Origin: a virus
Length of the DNA stretch: 36,471 nucleotides
Virus record (IMG/VR): IMGVR_UViG_3300047550_004912
Location: 1-36,471 of that record
Strand: one strand, 5' to 3'
The notes below the pieces were generated by a model. The model did no database searches, was not told the origin of the DNA, and saw only the letters and a list, made by a program, of their open reading frames with translations. Within the stretch, counting starts at the first letter, position 1. Each line of letters begins with the position of its first letter. A program made the translations under genes and the position numbers. Positions 7,732 through 13,912 of the stretch are shown here, piece by piece.

Positions 7732-8099
7732 AGATAGCAGAACTATTGGAAAATTTCCGGGCAGCACCTCTGCGAAAGGATCTGGTATCGACGATGCCGC
7801 CTACCGTGGTGATACCAGAGCTACAGAACAATGATTCCTACACGCAATATCGATACTTGATGGCATTGGCATCAGCCGAGGCCATCAGGCGCGGAGAGGT
7901 TGCCATGGACCAGGAAAGCGCATGGAACGAAAACACCGCCGTTGTGTGCTATGCTCCGGAAGAGCTCGAGATAGTTGATATGGCAAACAAGATGATGGGC
8001 GTGACCGGTAGGAAGATATCGTCAACACCTAGCCAGGAACCAAAGCACATAAATTCCGCCAGCCCGGTCAGGAAGTTCGTGGATTTTGGTAAGGATTGA
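7728..8099 (+). CDS. leader-bearing late protein, paralog 2
   Basis: A 123-residue protein starting MKIAELLENF at an ATGA overlap. A longer frame from 7680 is a shadow. It is a tandem paralog of the preceding product, sharing the leader, TMPPTVVIPELQ, the tyrosine-rich YTQYRYLMALA segment and the closing SQEPKHINSASPVRKFVDF. The duplication is old, since identity is limited to these blocks. It is followed after six bases by the Acb1-like gene, so the three probably form one late transcript. Confidence 0.75.
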   Translation: MKIAELLENFRAAPLRKDLVSTMPPTVVIPELQNNDSYTQYRYLMALASAEAIRRGEVAMDQESAWNENTAVVCYAPEELEIVDMANKMMGVTGRKISSTPSQEPKHINSASPVRKFVDFGKD

Positions 8100-8105
8100 T
8101 CTAAG

Positions 8106-8639
8106 ATGAGACTGTTGGAACTGTTTGATCCAAAGCAAATCAGCGTTGGCCCGGAAAACATCGATGATGCCGGCAGCGTCGCGGATCGACCAAGGCATGA
8201 GCACGGCACCATAGTCCTGCTCGAGCTCACCGAGGACAGCGCGGCATCGATAGGCGAATGGTGCAGAGATCATGGTATCCCATGCATCGACGGCAAATCA
8301 CTGCACTGCACGGTCCTGTTCAGCCGCAAGCCGGTAGAACATCTCTGTGAGCTGGATGGCAAACCGGTTAGGATACTTGGACGGATCAAGTCATGGAAGA
8401 AGCTCGGGGAGGCCTTGACCCTTGAGCTAGAAGCTCCCATGGCATGCAAGCTGCATGAATGGATGATCTCCCAAGGAGGTACCCATGACTATCCGGAATA
8501 CATCGCCCATACCACGGTATCATATGAATGGCCAACGGACGAGCTTCCGGTTGACAGTCCTCGGATGGTGATGGAATTTGATAGATTGGTTGTAAAGCCG
8601 ATCGATCCGAAGTATGATAACAAATCAAAATCCGATTGA
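8106..8639 (+). CDS. 2H phosphoesterase, anti-CBASS Acb1-like (T4 gp57B-like), with N-terminal leader
   Basis: A 177-residue protein with the two HxT motifs of the 2H phosphoesterase fold: SLHCTVLFSRKPVE and YIAHTTVSYEW. The surrounding sequence (GGTHDYPEYIAHTTVSY) resembles what I recall of T4 gp57B/Acb1, which hydrolyses the cyclic oligonucleotide signals of CBASS immunity. Other 2H enzymes (LigT, CPDase) share HxT but not the DYPEYI block. Residues 1-32 (MRLLELFDPK then an acidic linker) precede the catalytic domain and match the leader of neighbouring late proteins. It lies in a late-type transcription unit, an odd place for an immune inhibitor unless it is packaged. Function is inferred from motifs. 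Confidence 0.78.
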   Translation: MRLLELFDPKQISVGPENIDDAGSVADRPRHEHGTIVLLELTEDSAASIGEWCRDHGIPCIDGKSLHCTVLFSRKPVEHLCELDGKPVRILGRIKSWKKLGEALTLELEAPMACKLHEWMISQGGTHDYPEYIAHTTVSYEWPTDELPVDSPRMVMEFDRLVVKPIDPKYDNKSKSD

Positions 8640-8653
8640 AAGGACATGAAATA

Positions 8654-8989
8654 ATGGCTATAACATATGATTGGAGCTTTTCACAGTTCGATACCGCTCC
8701 TAGCAAGGACGGGCTAACGGACGTCGTCGTTGTCGTCCACTGGCGGCTGACGGCTATCGATGGCGAATACGTCGATTCATCATACGGAACGGTGACCATG
8801 CCGGATCCAAATCCGGCTGATTACGTTCCGTATGATCAGATCACCAAGGATCTAACGATCGAATGGGTATCCGGGATTCTGGATGTTCCGGCGATAGAAG
8901 CAAATCTAGCCCTGAGGATCGAGCAGCAGAAATCCCCACCGGTCGTACCGATGGTTCCGCCGTTCGACAATTCCGCCACCAGCGAGTGA
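8654..8989 (+). CDS. conserved small phage protein (MAITYDW family)
   Basis: A 111-residue acidic, strand-rich protein: MAITYDWSFSQFDTAPS, then DVVVVVHWRLTAIDGEYVD, YVPYDQITKDLTIEWV and a tail QQKSPPVVPMVPPF. The layout (MAITYxW, VHWRL, PYDQLT, WV, NPPVVxPPxPW) recalls a small protein family that I remember as common in T4-like and marine myoviruses, with no experimentally known role. ATG 8654 has AGGA nine bases upstream. It is followed by the hairpin at 9017-9046 and a convergent gene. Confidence 0.7.
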   Translation: MAITYDWSFSQFDTAPSKDGLTDVVVVVHWRLTAIDGEYVDSSYGTVTMPDPNPADYVPYDQITKDLTIEWVSGILDVPAIEANLALRIEQQKSPPVVPMVPPFDNSATSE

Positions 8990-9016
8990 GATGAGACCGC
9001 TTTGATCCAATGCAGG

Positions 9017-9046
9017 AATCCGTGGACGTCAATCCGTCCACGGATT
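9017..9046. terminator. bidirectional hairpin between convergent genes
   Basis: A perfect 12-bp inverted repeat (AATCCGTGGACG at 9017-9028 with CGTCCACGGATT at 9035-9046) encloses a 6-base loop. It lies between the end of the 8654 gene and the end of the minus-strand decarboxylase gene, three bases from the latter's stop. No T-run is present on either side, but position and strength favour a two-way terminator. Confidence 0.75.
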
Positions 9047-9048
9047 GG

Positions 9049-9411
9049 TCAAGCCTGTCTCGTGAGATAAGTGACCCTGAGGGTCTTTGCTCCGAAGAAT
9101 TCCTTGACCGTGTCAATGACGGTCTGATTTTCGTAAGGCTTGCAGCTGAACACATCGATGTAGCATGTGTTGTCGCGATCAACGAAGTGGGCCGCGATGT
9201 TGGAGGTTTCAATGAGCTGCATCATCGAAAATCCAGCTTTCTGTGGATCGTGGGCAGCAAAATGCTCAACGATCGGATCGCCGTATGCGACCATGTCGAT
9301 CCTTTTCACCAGCTCCTTGGTAAACTCCTTGATGTTGTTCCCATCGGTGATCTTATCGTGATCACATCCACCGCAATCCAGGACCAAGTGATAACCCCAA
9401 TAGTCGCTCAT
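9049..9411 (-). CDS. speD: S-adenosylmethionine decarboxylase-like proenzyme (SpeD/SpeH class)
   Basis: A 120-residue protein matching the short class of pyruvoyl-dependent decarboxylases: GYHLVLDCGGCD near the start, LIETSNIAAHF and YIDVFSCKPY. Ser70, His75 and Cys90 have the same spacing (5 and 15) as the pyruvoyl-forming serine, processing histidine and catalytic cysteine of Thermotoga SpeD. The usual Glu-Ser-His is Thr-Ser-Asn, so self-processing or substrate choice may differ; some SpeD homologs decarboxylate arginine or ornithine instead. Decarboxylated SAM is the aminopropyl donor for spermidine. The start is ATG 9411 with GAGGAGG upstream; the longer frame to 9462 runs through the promoter box. 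It is one of only two minus-strand genes in the window. Confidence 0.82.
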   Translation of the reverse strand: MSDYWGYHLVLDCGGCDHDKITDGNNIKEFTKELVKRIDMVAYGDPIVEHFAAHDPQKAGFSMMQLIETSNIAAHFVDRDNTCYIDVFSCKPYENQTVIDTVKEFFGAKTLRVTYLTRQA

Positions 9412-9440
9412 ATTCATCCTCCTCGTAAAGAACGTGGACT

Positions 9441-9447
9441 TATTTAT
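9441..9447 (-). promoter_or_regulatory. late-type promoter box (minus strand) for the decarboxylase
   Basis: On the minus strand ATAAATA lies 29 bases before ATG 9411, with GAGGAGG between. It forms a divergent pair with the plus-strand box at 9477-9485, so the intergenic 9412-9541 holds two late-type promoters firing outward. Confidence 0.55.
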
Positions 9448-9476
9448 GGGCATGGTTACCACATGCCACGAAAGTC

Positions 9477-9485
9477 ATAAATATC
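9477..9485 (+). promoter_or_regulatory. late-type promoter box ATAAATATC
   Basis: An exact copy of the 6177-6185 box. The following 56 bases to ATG 9542 contain a 13-codon ORF (9490-9531) beginning MKICDQVYG right after the box, which could be a leader peptide or chance. Confidence 0.6.
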
Positions 9486-9541
9486 CACATGAAGATTTGT
9501 GACCAAGTCTACGGATCCAAACCCGCTTGAGAGGCCGAAAA

Positions 9542-10087
9542 ATGAAATTGCTTGATTTCCTAGATCAAGGACCACTTGACCAACCAACGCCAACGCCGCA
9601 AGCTTTAGCATACAGGTACGGAGTCATGATCGATGACGTGTTTGACCAGCTGGCATATGGTACCATGATAGAGATGGAACATACCACCAGCGTACAGGCG
9701 GCAATGGAGATCGCGCTTGATCATCTGAACGAGCGATTTGATTACTATGAGCGCTTGGTAAGCGTCGAGCAGCCAGAGGGAGAGATCGATCCGTGCCAGT
9801 CCGACGGTCCGGATGGAGAAATTGACGAGAAGTTCAGGCTCGGCCAGCCAGGAAAGAAACGGAAGAAGATATATCCGGGTCAAAGCTCAGCAACCCTGGC
9901 AAACTACGTTGCCCGCAAGTGGGGCGGAGAGGTTGGTTGTGGTCGCGCTAGCCAGATCGTCAATGATCCGGACGTTAACAATAATATCAAGAAGAGGGCC
10001 GTATGGTACCGAAGCCTACATTGCAAGGGTCGAAAGCAAGTGAGGGAAATGGATCCCTTGATCACTACGGACCAGGAGCAGCGTTAA
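9542..10087 (+). CDS. leader-bearing late protein with a DUF5661-like core
   Basis: A 181-residue protein. Residues 1-10 (MKLLDFLDQG) match the shared late leader. Residues 35-80 contain GTMIEMEHTTSVQAAMEIAL then DHLNERFDYYERLVSVE, the pattern (EHT...A..IA..HL.E..DYY..L) of the DUF5661 phage family. The C-terminal part is basic (GKKRKKIYPG) and ends with ARKWGGEVGCGRASQIVND and a Lys/Arg-rich region, suggesting nucleic-acid contact. Function unknown. Its last 85 bases overlap the next gene in another frame, so one of the two boundaries may be misassigned. GAGAGG precedes ATG 9542. Confidence 0.7.
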   Translation: MKLLDFLDQGPLDQPTPTPQALAYRYGVMIDDVFDQLAYGTMIEMEHTTSVQAAMEIALDHLNERFDYYERLVSVEQPEGEIDPCQSDGPDGEIDEKFRLGQPGKKRKKIYPGQSSATLANYVARKWGGEVGCGRASQIVNDPDVNNNIKKRAVWYRSLHCKGRKQVREMDPLITTDQEQR

Positions 10088-10653
10088 CGATCTGGGACAT
10101 CGACGATACCCTGTTCCATACCGCCGCCAAGGTCATGGTGCGAACACCTCACGGTCCGCCACGGGAACTTAGCCCAGCGGAGTTCAACGGTTACGAGCTT
10201 GGTCCAAACGAGGAGTTTGATTTCAGCCCGTTTGACGATGCCAGGTTGTTTTACACGACCAGCAAGCCAATAGAAAACATCTGGAAGAGCGCCCAGGAAA
10301 CCCTCGAGCACATCGGCAAGAGGCCAGGTTCCAGGATGGTGGTGATCACTGCCAGGAGGGATCTGGATGACAAGGATCTTTTCCTTGACACGTTTCGAAA
10401 GCACGGAATGGACATGAGCAAGGTCCATGTTTATCGATCAGGCAATCTGCGGCATGGAAGCTCGGCCGCTAACAAAAAGGTGGTCATACGCGGATTGTTG
10501 CATTCCGGTGATTATACCGAGACCAGGATGTTTGACGATCATTTCCAAAATCTTGAGGCCTTCCTGTCGCTGAAGGAGGAATTTCCGGACGTGACCTTCA
10601 AGGCCTTCCCGGTTGGACACAACGGCTTGGTTGGCCATCCGATTATTGTGTGA
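10003..10653 (+). CDS. HAD-superfamily phosphatase-like protein
   Basis: A hydrolase of up to 216 residues. Motif I is IWDIDDTLFH (Asp nucleophile and acid/base Asp), motif II is VVITARRD, a lysine follows in SSAANKKVV, and motif IV is MFDDHFQNLEAF. All HAD catalytic elements are therefore present. The substrate is unknown; phage HAD proteins include nucleotide and polynucleotide 3'-phosphatases. The only ATG is at 10003, 85 bases inside the preceding gene, with GAGG five bases before it. The first catalytic motif begins about residue 30, so a start nearer 10080 is possible only with an unusual codon. Confidence 0.78.
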   Translation: MVPKPTLQGSKASEGNGSLDHYGPGAALTIWDIDDTLFHTAAKVMVRTPHGPPRELSPAEFNGYELGPNEEFDFSPFDDARLFYTTSKPIENIWKSAQETLEHIGKRPGSRMVVITARRDLDDKDLFLDTFRKHGMDMSKVHVYRSGNLRHGSSAANKKVVIRGLLHSGDYTETRMFDDHFQNLEAFLSLKEEFPDVTFKAFPVGHNGLVGHPIIV

Positions 10654-10697
10654 AACGGGCATCTGTGGTATCCTTGCTGAAAACAAGGAGATCCATG

Positions 10698-11189
10698 ATG
10701 ACTTTGTTGATAGCACACCGAGGCTTGCTCGATGGTCCAGATACCGAAACGGAAAACACTCCCGGCGCCGTGGAGCTAGCAAGGAGGCTTGGTTACGACG
10801 TTGAGATCGATCTATGGAAGATCGATGGTGATTGGTACCTCGGTCACGATGGACCACAGTATCCCATCGATCTCGATTGGCTAAGGTCGATTGATCGCCG
10901 AAGCTACCTCGACACGCATCACGCTTGGATACATGCCAAGAACATCGACGCCCTGTATGGTCTCCGTAGGATCCACTGGGAAGGACACCTGTTCTACCAT
11001 CAAAACGACGACGTGGTCATCACCAACACCGGATATCTATGGACGTATCCGGGCAAGCAGCTAACCCCCTTGTCGATATGCGTCATGCCGGAATGGACCG
11101 ATGCCATGGATCGGATAGCTGATCTCAGAGTTGTTGTTGCCGGATTCTGCACCGATCACGTGCGCCGCATCGAGTCCATCCTTCGGTAA
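10698..11189 (+). CDS. glycerophosphodiester phosphodiesterase-like protein (short)
   Basis: A 163-residue TIM-barrel-type protein with GDPD hallmarks: LLIAHRG, the ENT of TETENTPGAV, YDVEIDLWKIDG and GHDGP. These supply the catalytic His pair and the metal-binding Glu/Asp/Glu. Typical GDPDs have about 240 residues, so this is a compact or C-terminally reduced version. The enzyme would cleave glycerophosphodiesters or a related phosphodiester. Tandem ATGs occur at 10695 and 10698; AAGGAG at 10685-10690 fits the second better. Upstream frame extension to 10650 is spurious. Its stop overlaps the late-type box at 11186. Confidence 0.8.
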   Translation: MTLLIAHRGLLDGPDTETENTPGAVELARRLGYDVEIDLWKIDGDWYLGHDGPQYPIDLDWLRSIDRRSYLDTHHAWIHAKNIDALYGLRRIHWEGHLFYHQNDDVVITNTGYLWTYPGKQLTPLSICVMPEWTDAMDRIADLRVVVAGFCTDHVRRIESILR

Positions 11190-11194
11190 ATATC
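11186..11194 (+). promoter_or_regulatory. late-type promoter box GTAAATATC
   Basis: GTAAATATC overlaps the TAA of the GDPD-like gene and lies 22 bases before ATG 11217; GAGGATG follows as ribosome binding site. It is placed like the other boxes of this class. Confidence 0.55.
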
Positions 11195-11216
11195 ACCGTA
11201 TATCTGAGGATGTGAG

Positions 11217-12194
11217 ATGAAGAAGATCCTGATCGCGGGGGTGTTGTATCAACCGTTTGCAAGCTTTCCTGTGATGAGACAAAGCGACGATGGCAAGAAC
11301 TGGGATGATGCGGTCCGGCCATTCGACGTTGGGGATTCTCCGACCGCCATGGCGACCGATGGCATCAATGTTGCCATATCAAACGGTCGCGGATACCTAG
11401 CCGTTACCACGGACATGCAGACCTTTTCGACGGTACCGGTGATGGATGGATTTGGCATAACGGATCTATCATGGTATTCCGGTGCCTGGATGGCCTGCGG
11501 GCAGGTTCTTTACCTGGATAGCTATGGACCGTATCCGGCCAATAGCGAGGTCGCGCAGATACATTCGTCTACCTCCGCGGGTGGACCGTGGAGCATGATA
11601 TGGTCCCATCCATATGCCGACAGCCGGTTTTACCAGATGAAGCATTTCAATTTGGCCCCAATCAATGGCACGACAACATCATCGGTATGGGTGGCATGTG
11701 GATCCGTTGGGAACCAAGGAGATGCTTGGTACAGCATCGACGGTGGCATCACATGGAATGAAACCTCGATACCATCCGGGGTGGGCAGGATCACCAGCGT
11801 TGAGCTGGTGACCATCGGATCTACCAAATACTGGTACTGGGGAGGCAATGGTACCATATTTAGATCAACCAGCCTGCAGGAAACGGAGTGGAACCAGCTC
11901 TACATCGACCCAACCAGCACGGTAACGGACATGATCTCCCACAACGGATCCCTGCTGATTTCCGGTACCGACGGGATCTACAGCAGCCAGGACGGCTTTT
12001 ATCTCCGCCGATGGAATTATCCTGGTTACGTTTTTGATCGCATAGCCTACATTGAAAACGATGACAGTGTCATGTGGCTCGCGTTTGCCAGGAGCACGCT
12101 CACCCAATATACCCAGTGGTCCAGCACGGATCTCATCAACTGGGAAGCATCGAACAACAACGTCCATGTATCAGGGCATACCCTCGGAATGTAA
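11217..12194 (+). CDS. BNR/Asp-box repeat beta-propeller protein, possible virion component
   Basis: A 325-residue protein with repeated Asp-box signatures (S-x-D-x-G-x-x-W): RQSDDGKNWDD near residue 20, YSIDGGITWNE near 180 and the variant WSSTDLINWEAS near 305. Between them are strand-rich blocks such as VWVACGSVGNQ and KYWYWGGNGTIFRS. This is the fold of sialidase-type propellers and of some phage tail or tip proteins. The late-type promoter favours a virion role, for example receptor or glycan contact, but no neighbouring tail genes confirm this. No signal peptide or catalytic residues could be assigned. Confidence 0.72.
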   Translation: MKKILIAGVLYQPFASFPVMRQSDDGKNWDDAVRPFDVGDSPTAMATDGINVAISNGRGYLAVTTDMQTFSTVPVMDGFGITDLSWYSGAWMACGQVLYLDSYGPYPANSEVAQIHSSTSAGGPWSMIWSHPYADSRFYQMKHFNLAPINGTTTSSVWVACGSVGNQGDAWYSIDGGITWNETSIPSGVGRITSVELVTIGSTKYWYWGGNGTIFRSTSLQETEWNQLYIDPTSTVTDMISHNGSLLISGTDGIYSSQDGFYLRRWNYPGYVFDRIAYIENDDSVMWLAFARSTLTQYTQWSSTDLINWEASNNNVHVSGHTLGM

Positions 12195-12218
12195 CCGAGC
12201 GTCCTCCCGGGTGATTTG

Positions 12219-12245
12219 TTGACAGCAATCGCCGTCGCACACAAT
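12219..12245 (+). promoter_or_regulatory. sigma70-type promoter before the DsbA-like gene
   Basis: A perfect TTGACA at 12219-12224 is followed 15 bases later by CACAAT at 12240-12245. Spacing is short and the -10 imperfect, but the position, about 40 bases before ATG 12284 with AAAGGAG between, is right. Confidence 0.5.
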
Positions 12246-12283
12246 GCTTTCCTTGCACAACGCGCTTAAAGGAGCAAGTTATC

Positions 12284-12556
12284 ATGTCAATTGGTTCACT
12301 GTCATCCGCTGACAAGGCCCGCCTAAAGAACCTCCTGGACGAGGGAGTACAGACCATGACCGATATCGCGACGATGAAGGAAGGCCTCAAGGAAACCGTC
12401 GAGGGCATCGCCGAGGAGTTGGAGATCAAGAAGACCGTCCTCAACAAGGCGCTCCAGGTCGCATACAAGAACAGCCAGAACAAGGACAAGCTGACCGAGA
12501 GCCGTGAGGAACTGGACGAGGTTGAGCAGGTTTTGATGGCGGCCGGAAGGGCCTGA
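12284..12556 (+). CDS. DsbA-like double-stranded DNA-binding protein (T4 superfamily)
   Basis: A 90-residue, highly helical and charged protein of the same size as T4 DsbA (89). The pattern LKNLLDEGVQTMTDIATMK, then AEELEIKKTVLNKALQVAY, then REELDEVEQVLMAAG parallels the T4 arrangement of an N-terminal helix, a KDELGVDGKMFNRLL-like block and a C-terminal acidic helix. T4 DsbA binds DNA near late promoters and modulates late transcription, which fits a genome with many TAAATA boxes. The call rests on pattern and length, not on strict motifs. It has its own promoter and is followed by a TGATG-coupled membrane protein. Confidence 0.62.
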   Translation: MSIGSLSSADKARLKNLLDEGVQTMTDIATMKEGLKETVEGIAEELEIKKTVLNKALQVAYKNSQNKDKLTESREELDEVEQVLMAAGRA

Positions 12557-12837
12557 TGCGCATGTTTTCCAGGATTTCTGAACAATGGAAGAAAGACTGG
12601 ATCGAAAATCGAACCATCTTTTGGTTTGAAATGATCGGTACGCTGAGCAGCATCACTGCCAGCGTGTTGATCAGCATATGGCCTGGTAGCATCAATCTGT
12701 TCTGGATATTTGTTTTCTGGATGATAGGTAGCCTATCTCTGGTAGCATCGTCGTACATGAGGTCAATCGCATGGCCGATGTTGCTCATGCTGGTATATAC
12801 GGTGTTCAACTTGATTGGATTGTATAATACCATATGA
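12556..12837 (+). CDS. three-span membrane protein, unknown
   Basis: A 93-residue protein starting at a TGATG overlap. After an amphipathic, basic N-terminus (FSRISEQWKKDWIENR) come three hydrophobic segments: IFWFEMIGTLSSITASVLI, LFWIFVFWMIGSLSLVASS and MLLMLVYTVFNLIGL. Similar small inner-membrane proteins occur near replication genes of T4-like marine phages, as far as I recall; their role is unknown. The end overlaps the epimerase start as ATGA. Confidence 0.7.
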   Translation: MRMFSRISEQWKKDWIENRTIFWFEMIGTLSSITASVLISIWPGSINLFWIFVFWMIGSLSLVASSYMRSIAWPMLLMLVYTVFNLIGLYNTI

Positions 12838-13847
12838 ACGATTGGATCTTTGTTACTGGCGGGTGTGGTTACATTGGTAGCCACATCTCGGCCCATCTAA
12901 AGACCATCACCGATCGATCGGTGATGATGATAGACCGGCGTGGTCAGGAGCTTGCGCACATCACCAGATACTGCGACATCTTTGCCGATGAGGATTTTTC
13001 GAGCGATCTGATGATGCAGGCGATCAGGGATTGCCGGCCATCCACGGTGATACATTGTGCCGATGATCCGTCCATGGAAAACGGGGTGCAAAATCCTCTG
13101 GATGTTTGGGATGAAAACGTCACCAAGACCATCAAGCTGCTCAGGTGTTGCGCCGTCCATGGCGTCAAGAACTTCATCTTCTACAGCACGTCGCAGGTGT
13201 ATTCCCATTCAGCCGGCGATGATCGGCCAAAGACCGAGCAGCATCCATTATCACTGCCGACCGCATTTTCCAGGACCAAGCATGGGATAGAAATGGTCCT
13301 CAAGGACTGTTACGTTGCCCATGGTATCTCGAGCGTAAGCCTGCGCACCTTCAACGTCGCCGGATCGCATCATCTTTATGATCTAGGTCCGCTTCCCGGA
13401 TCCCCGTATCTGATCCCTTCCATGATGGAAGCCATGGTCCACGGTGGCAGGTTGATCGTCAATGGCAAAGACCATCCGACATCGGATGGTACCGCCATCC
13501 GGGATTACGTCCATGTGATGGATCTGGCGGATTCGGCCGTTAGGCTCTTGGACTGGCTACCAGCCAACCAAGGAGCCCATGTGATGAACCTCGGGACCGG
13601 GGTCGGCACCAGCGTGCAGAACGTGATCGATCTGGCGGAATCCCTGTTTAGCAGGCAGATACCATATTCATATGGTCCTCGCCGCATCGGAGATCCTCCG
13701 ATAAGCATCGGTGATCCGACCATGATCCAAACATCCCTCGGATGGAAACCAACCAGGGCCATGGGCGAGATCCTCAGGGATTCGTTCAAGTGGTACAGCA
13801 GCGAAACCTATCGCCGGTTGGCAAACCTAAATATCAGGCATTCCTAA
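12834..13847 (+). CDS. GalE-like NAD-dependent epimerase/dehydratase, catalytic Tyr replaced
   Basis: A 337-residue extended short-chain dehydrogenase. The Rossmann motif VTGGCGYIGSH binds NAD. Further family blocks are VIHCAD, FIFYSTSQVYS (catalytic Ser/Thr), LRTFNVAGS, AIRDYVHVMDLADSAV and MNLGTGVGTSV, as in UDP-glucose 4-epimerases. The catalytic YxxxK appears as FSRTK (TAFSRTKHGIEMVL), so the base Tyr is Phe while Lys remains. A sugar-nucleotide role next to two glycosyltransferases is attractive, but activity may be reduced or altered. A TATAAT at 12823-12828 lies five bases before the ATG, in addition to the ATGA coupling. Confidence 0.85.
   Translation: MNDWIFVTGGCGYIGSHISAHLKTITDRSVMMIDRRGQELAHITRYCDIFADEDFSSDLMMQAIRDCRPSTVIHCADDPSMENGVQNPLDVWDENVTKTIKLLRCCAVHGVKNFIFYSTSQVYSHSAGDDRPKTEQHPLSLPTAFSRTKHGIEMVLKDCYVAHGISSVSLRTFNVAGSHHLYDLGPLPGSPYLIPSMMEAMVHGGRLIVNGKDHPTSDGTAIRDYVHVMDLADSAVRLLDWLPANQGAHVMNLGTGVGTSVQNVIDLAESLFSRQIPYSYGPRRIGDPPISIGDPTMIQTSLGWKPTRAMGEILRDSFKWYSSETYRRLANLNIRHS
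13827..13835 (+). promoter_or_regulatory. late-type box CTAAATATC inside the end of the epimerase gene
   Basis: The sequence matches the repeated box but lies within coding sequence, 78 bases before the polymerase start, where a sigma70-type promoter also exists. It may be chance or a second, late start. Confidence 0.3.
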
Positions 13848-13859
13848 TCCCACGGCAAC

Positions 13860-13888
13860 TTGATGCTGCCCGGGTCTTACCATAAAAT
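13860..13888 (+). promoter_or_regulatory. sigma70-type promoter of the DNA polymerase gene
   Basis: TTGATG at 13860-13865 and TAAAAT at 13883-13888 are 17 bases apart. The start would lie near 13895, ahead of AGAGG and ATG 13913. Confidence 0.6.
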
Positions 13889-13912
13889 CGTAGATATCAA
13901 AGAGGTGTATGA

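Noticed and set aside
9490-9531. 13-codon ORF directly after the late-type box (MKICDQVYGSKPA)
   Set aside because: Too short to support as a gene; may be a leader peptide but nothing beyond position argues for it.
10041-10055. Possible -1 frameshift site GGGAAAT in the overlap of the 9542 and 10003 genes
   Set aside because: The heptamer is not in the reading-frame register required for X-XXY-YYZ slippage in the upstream gene.
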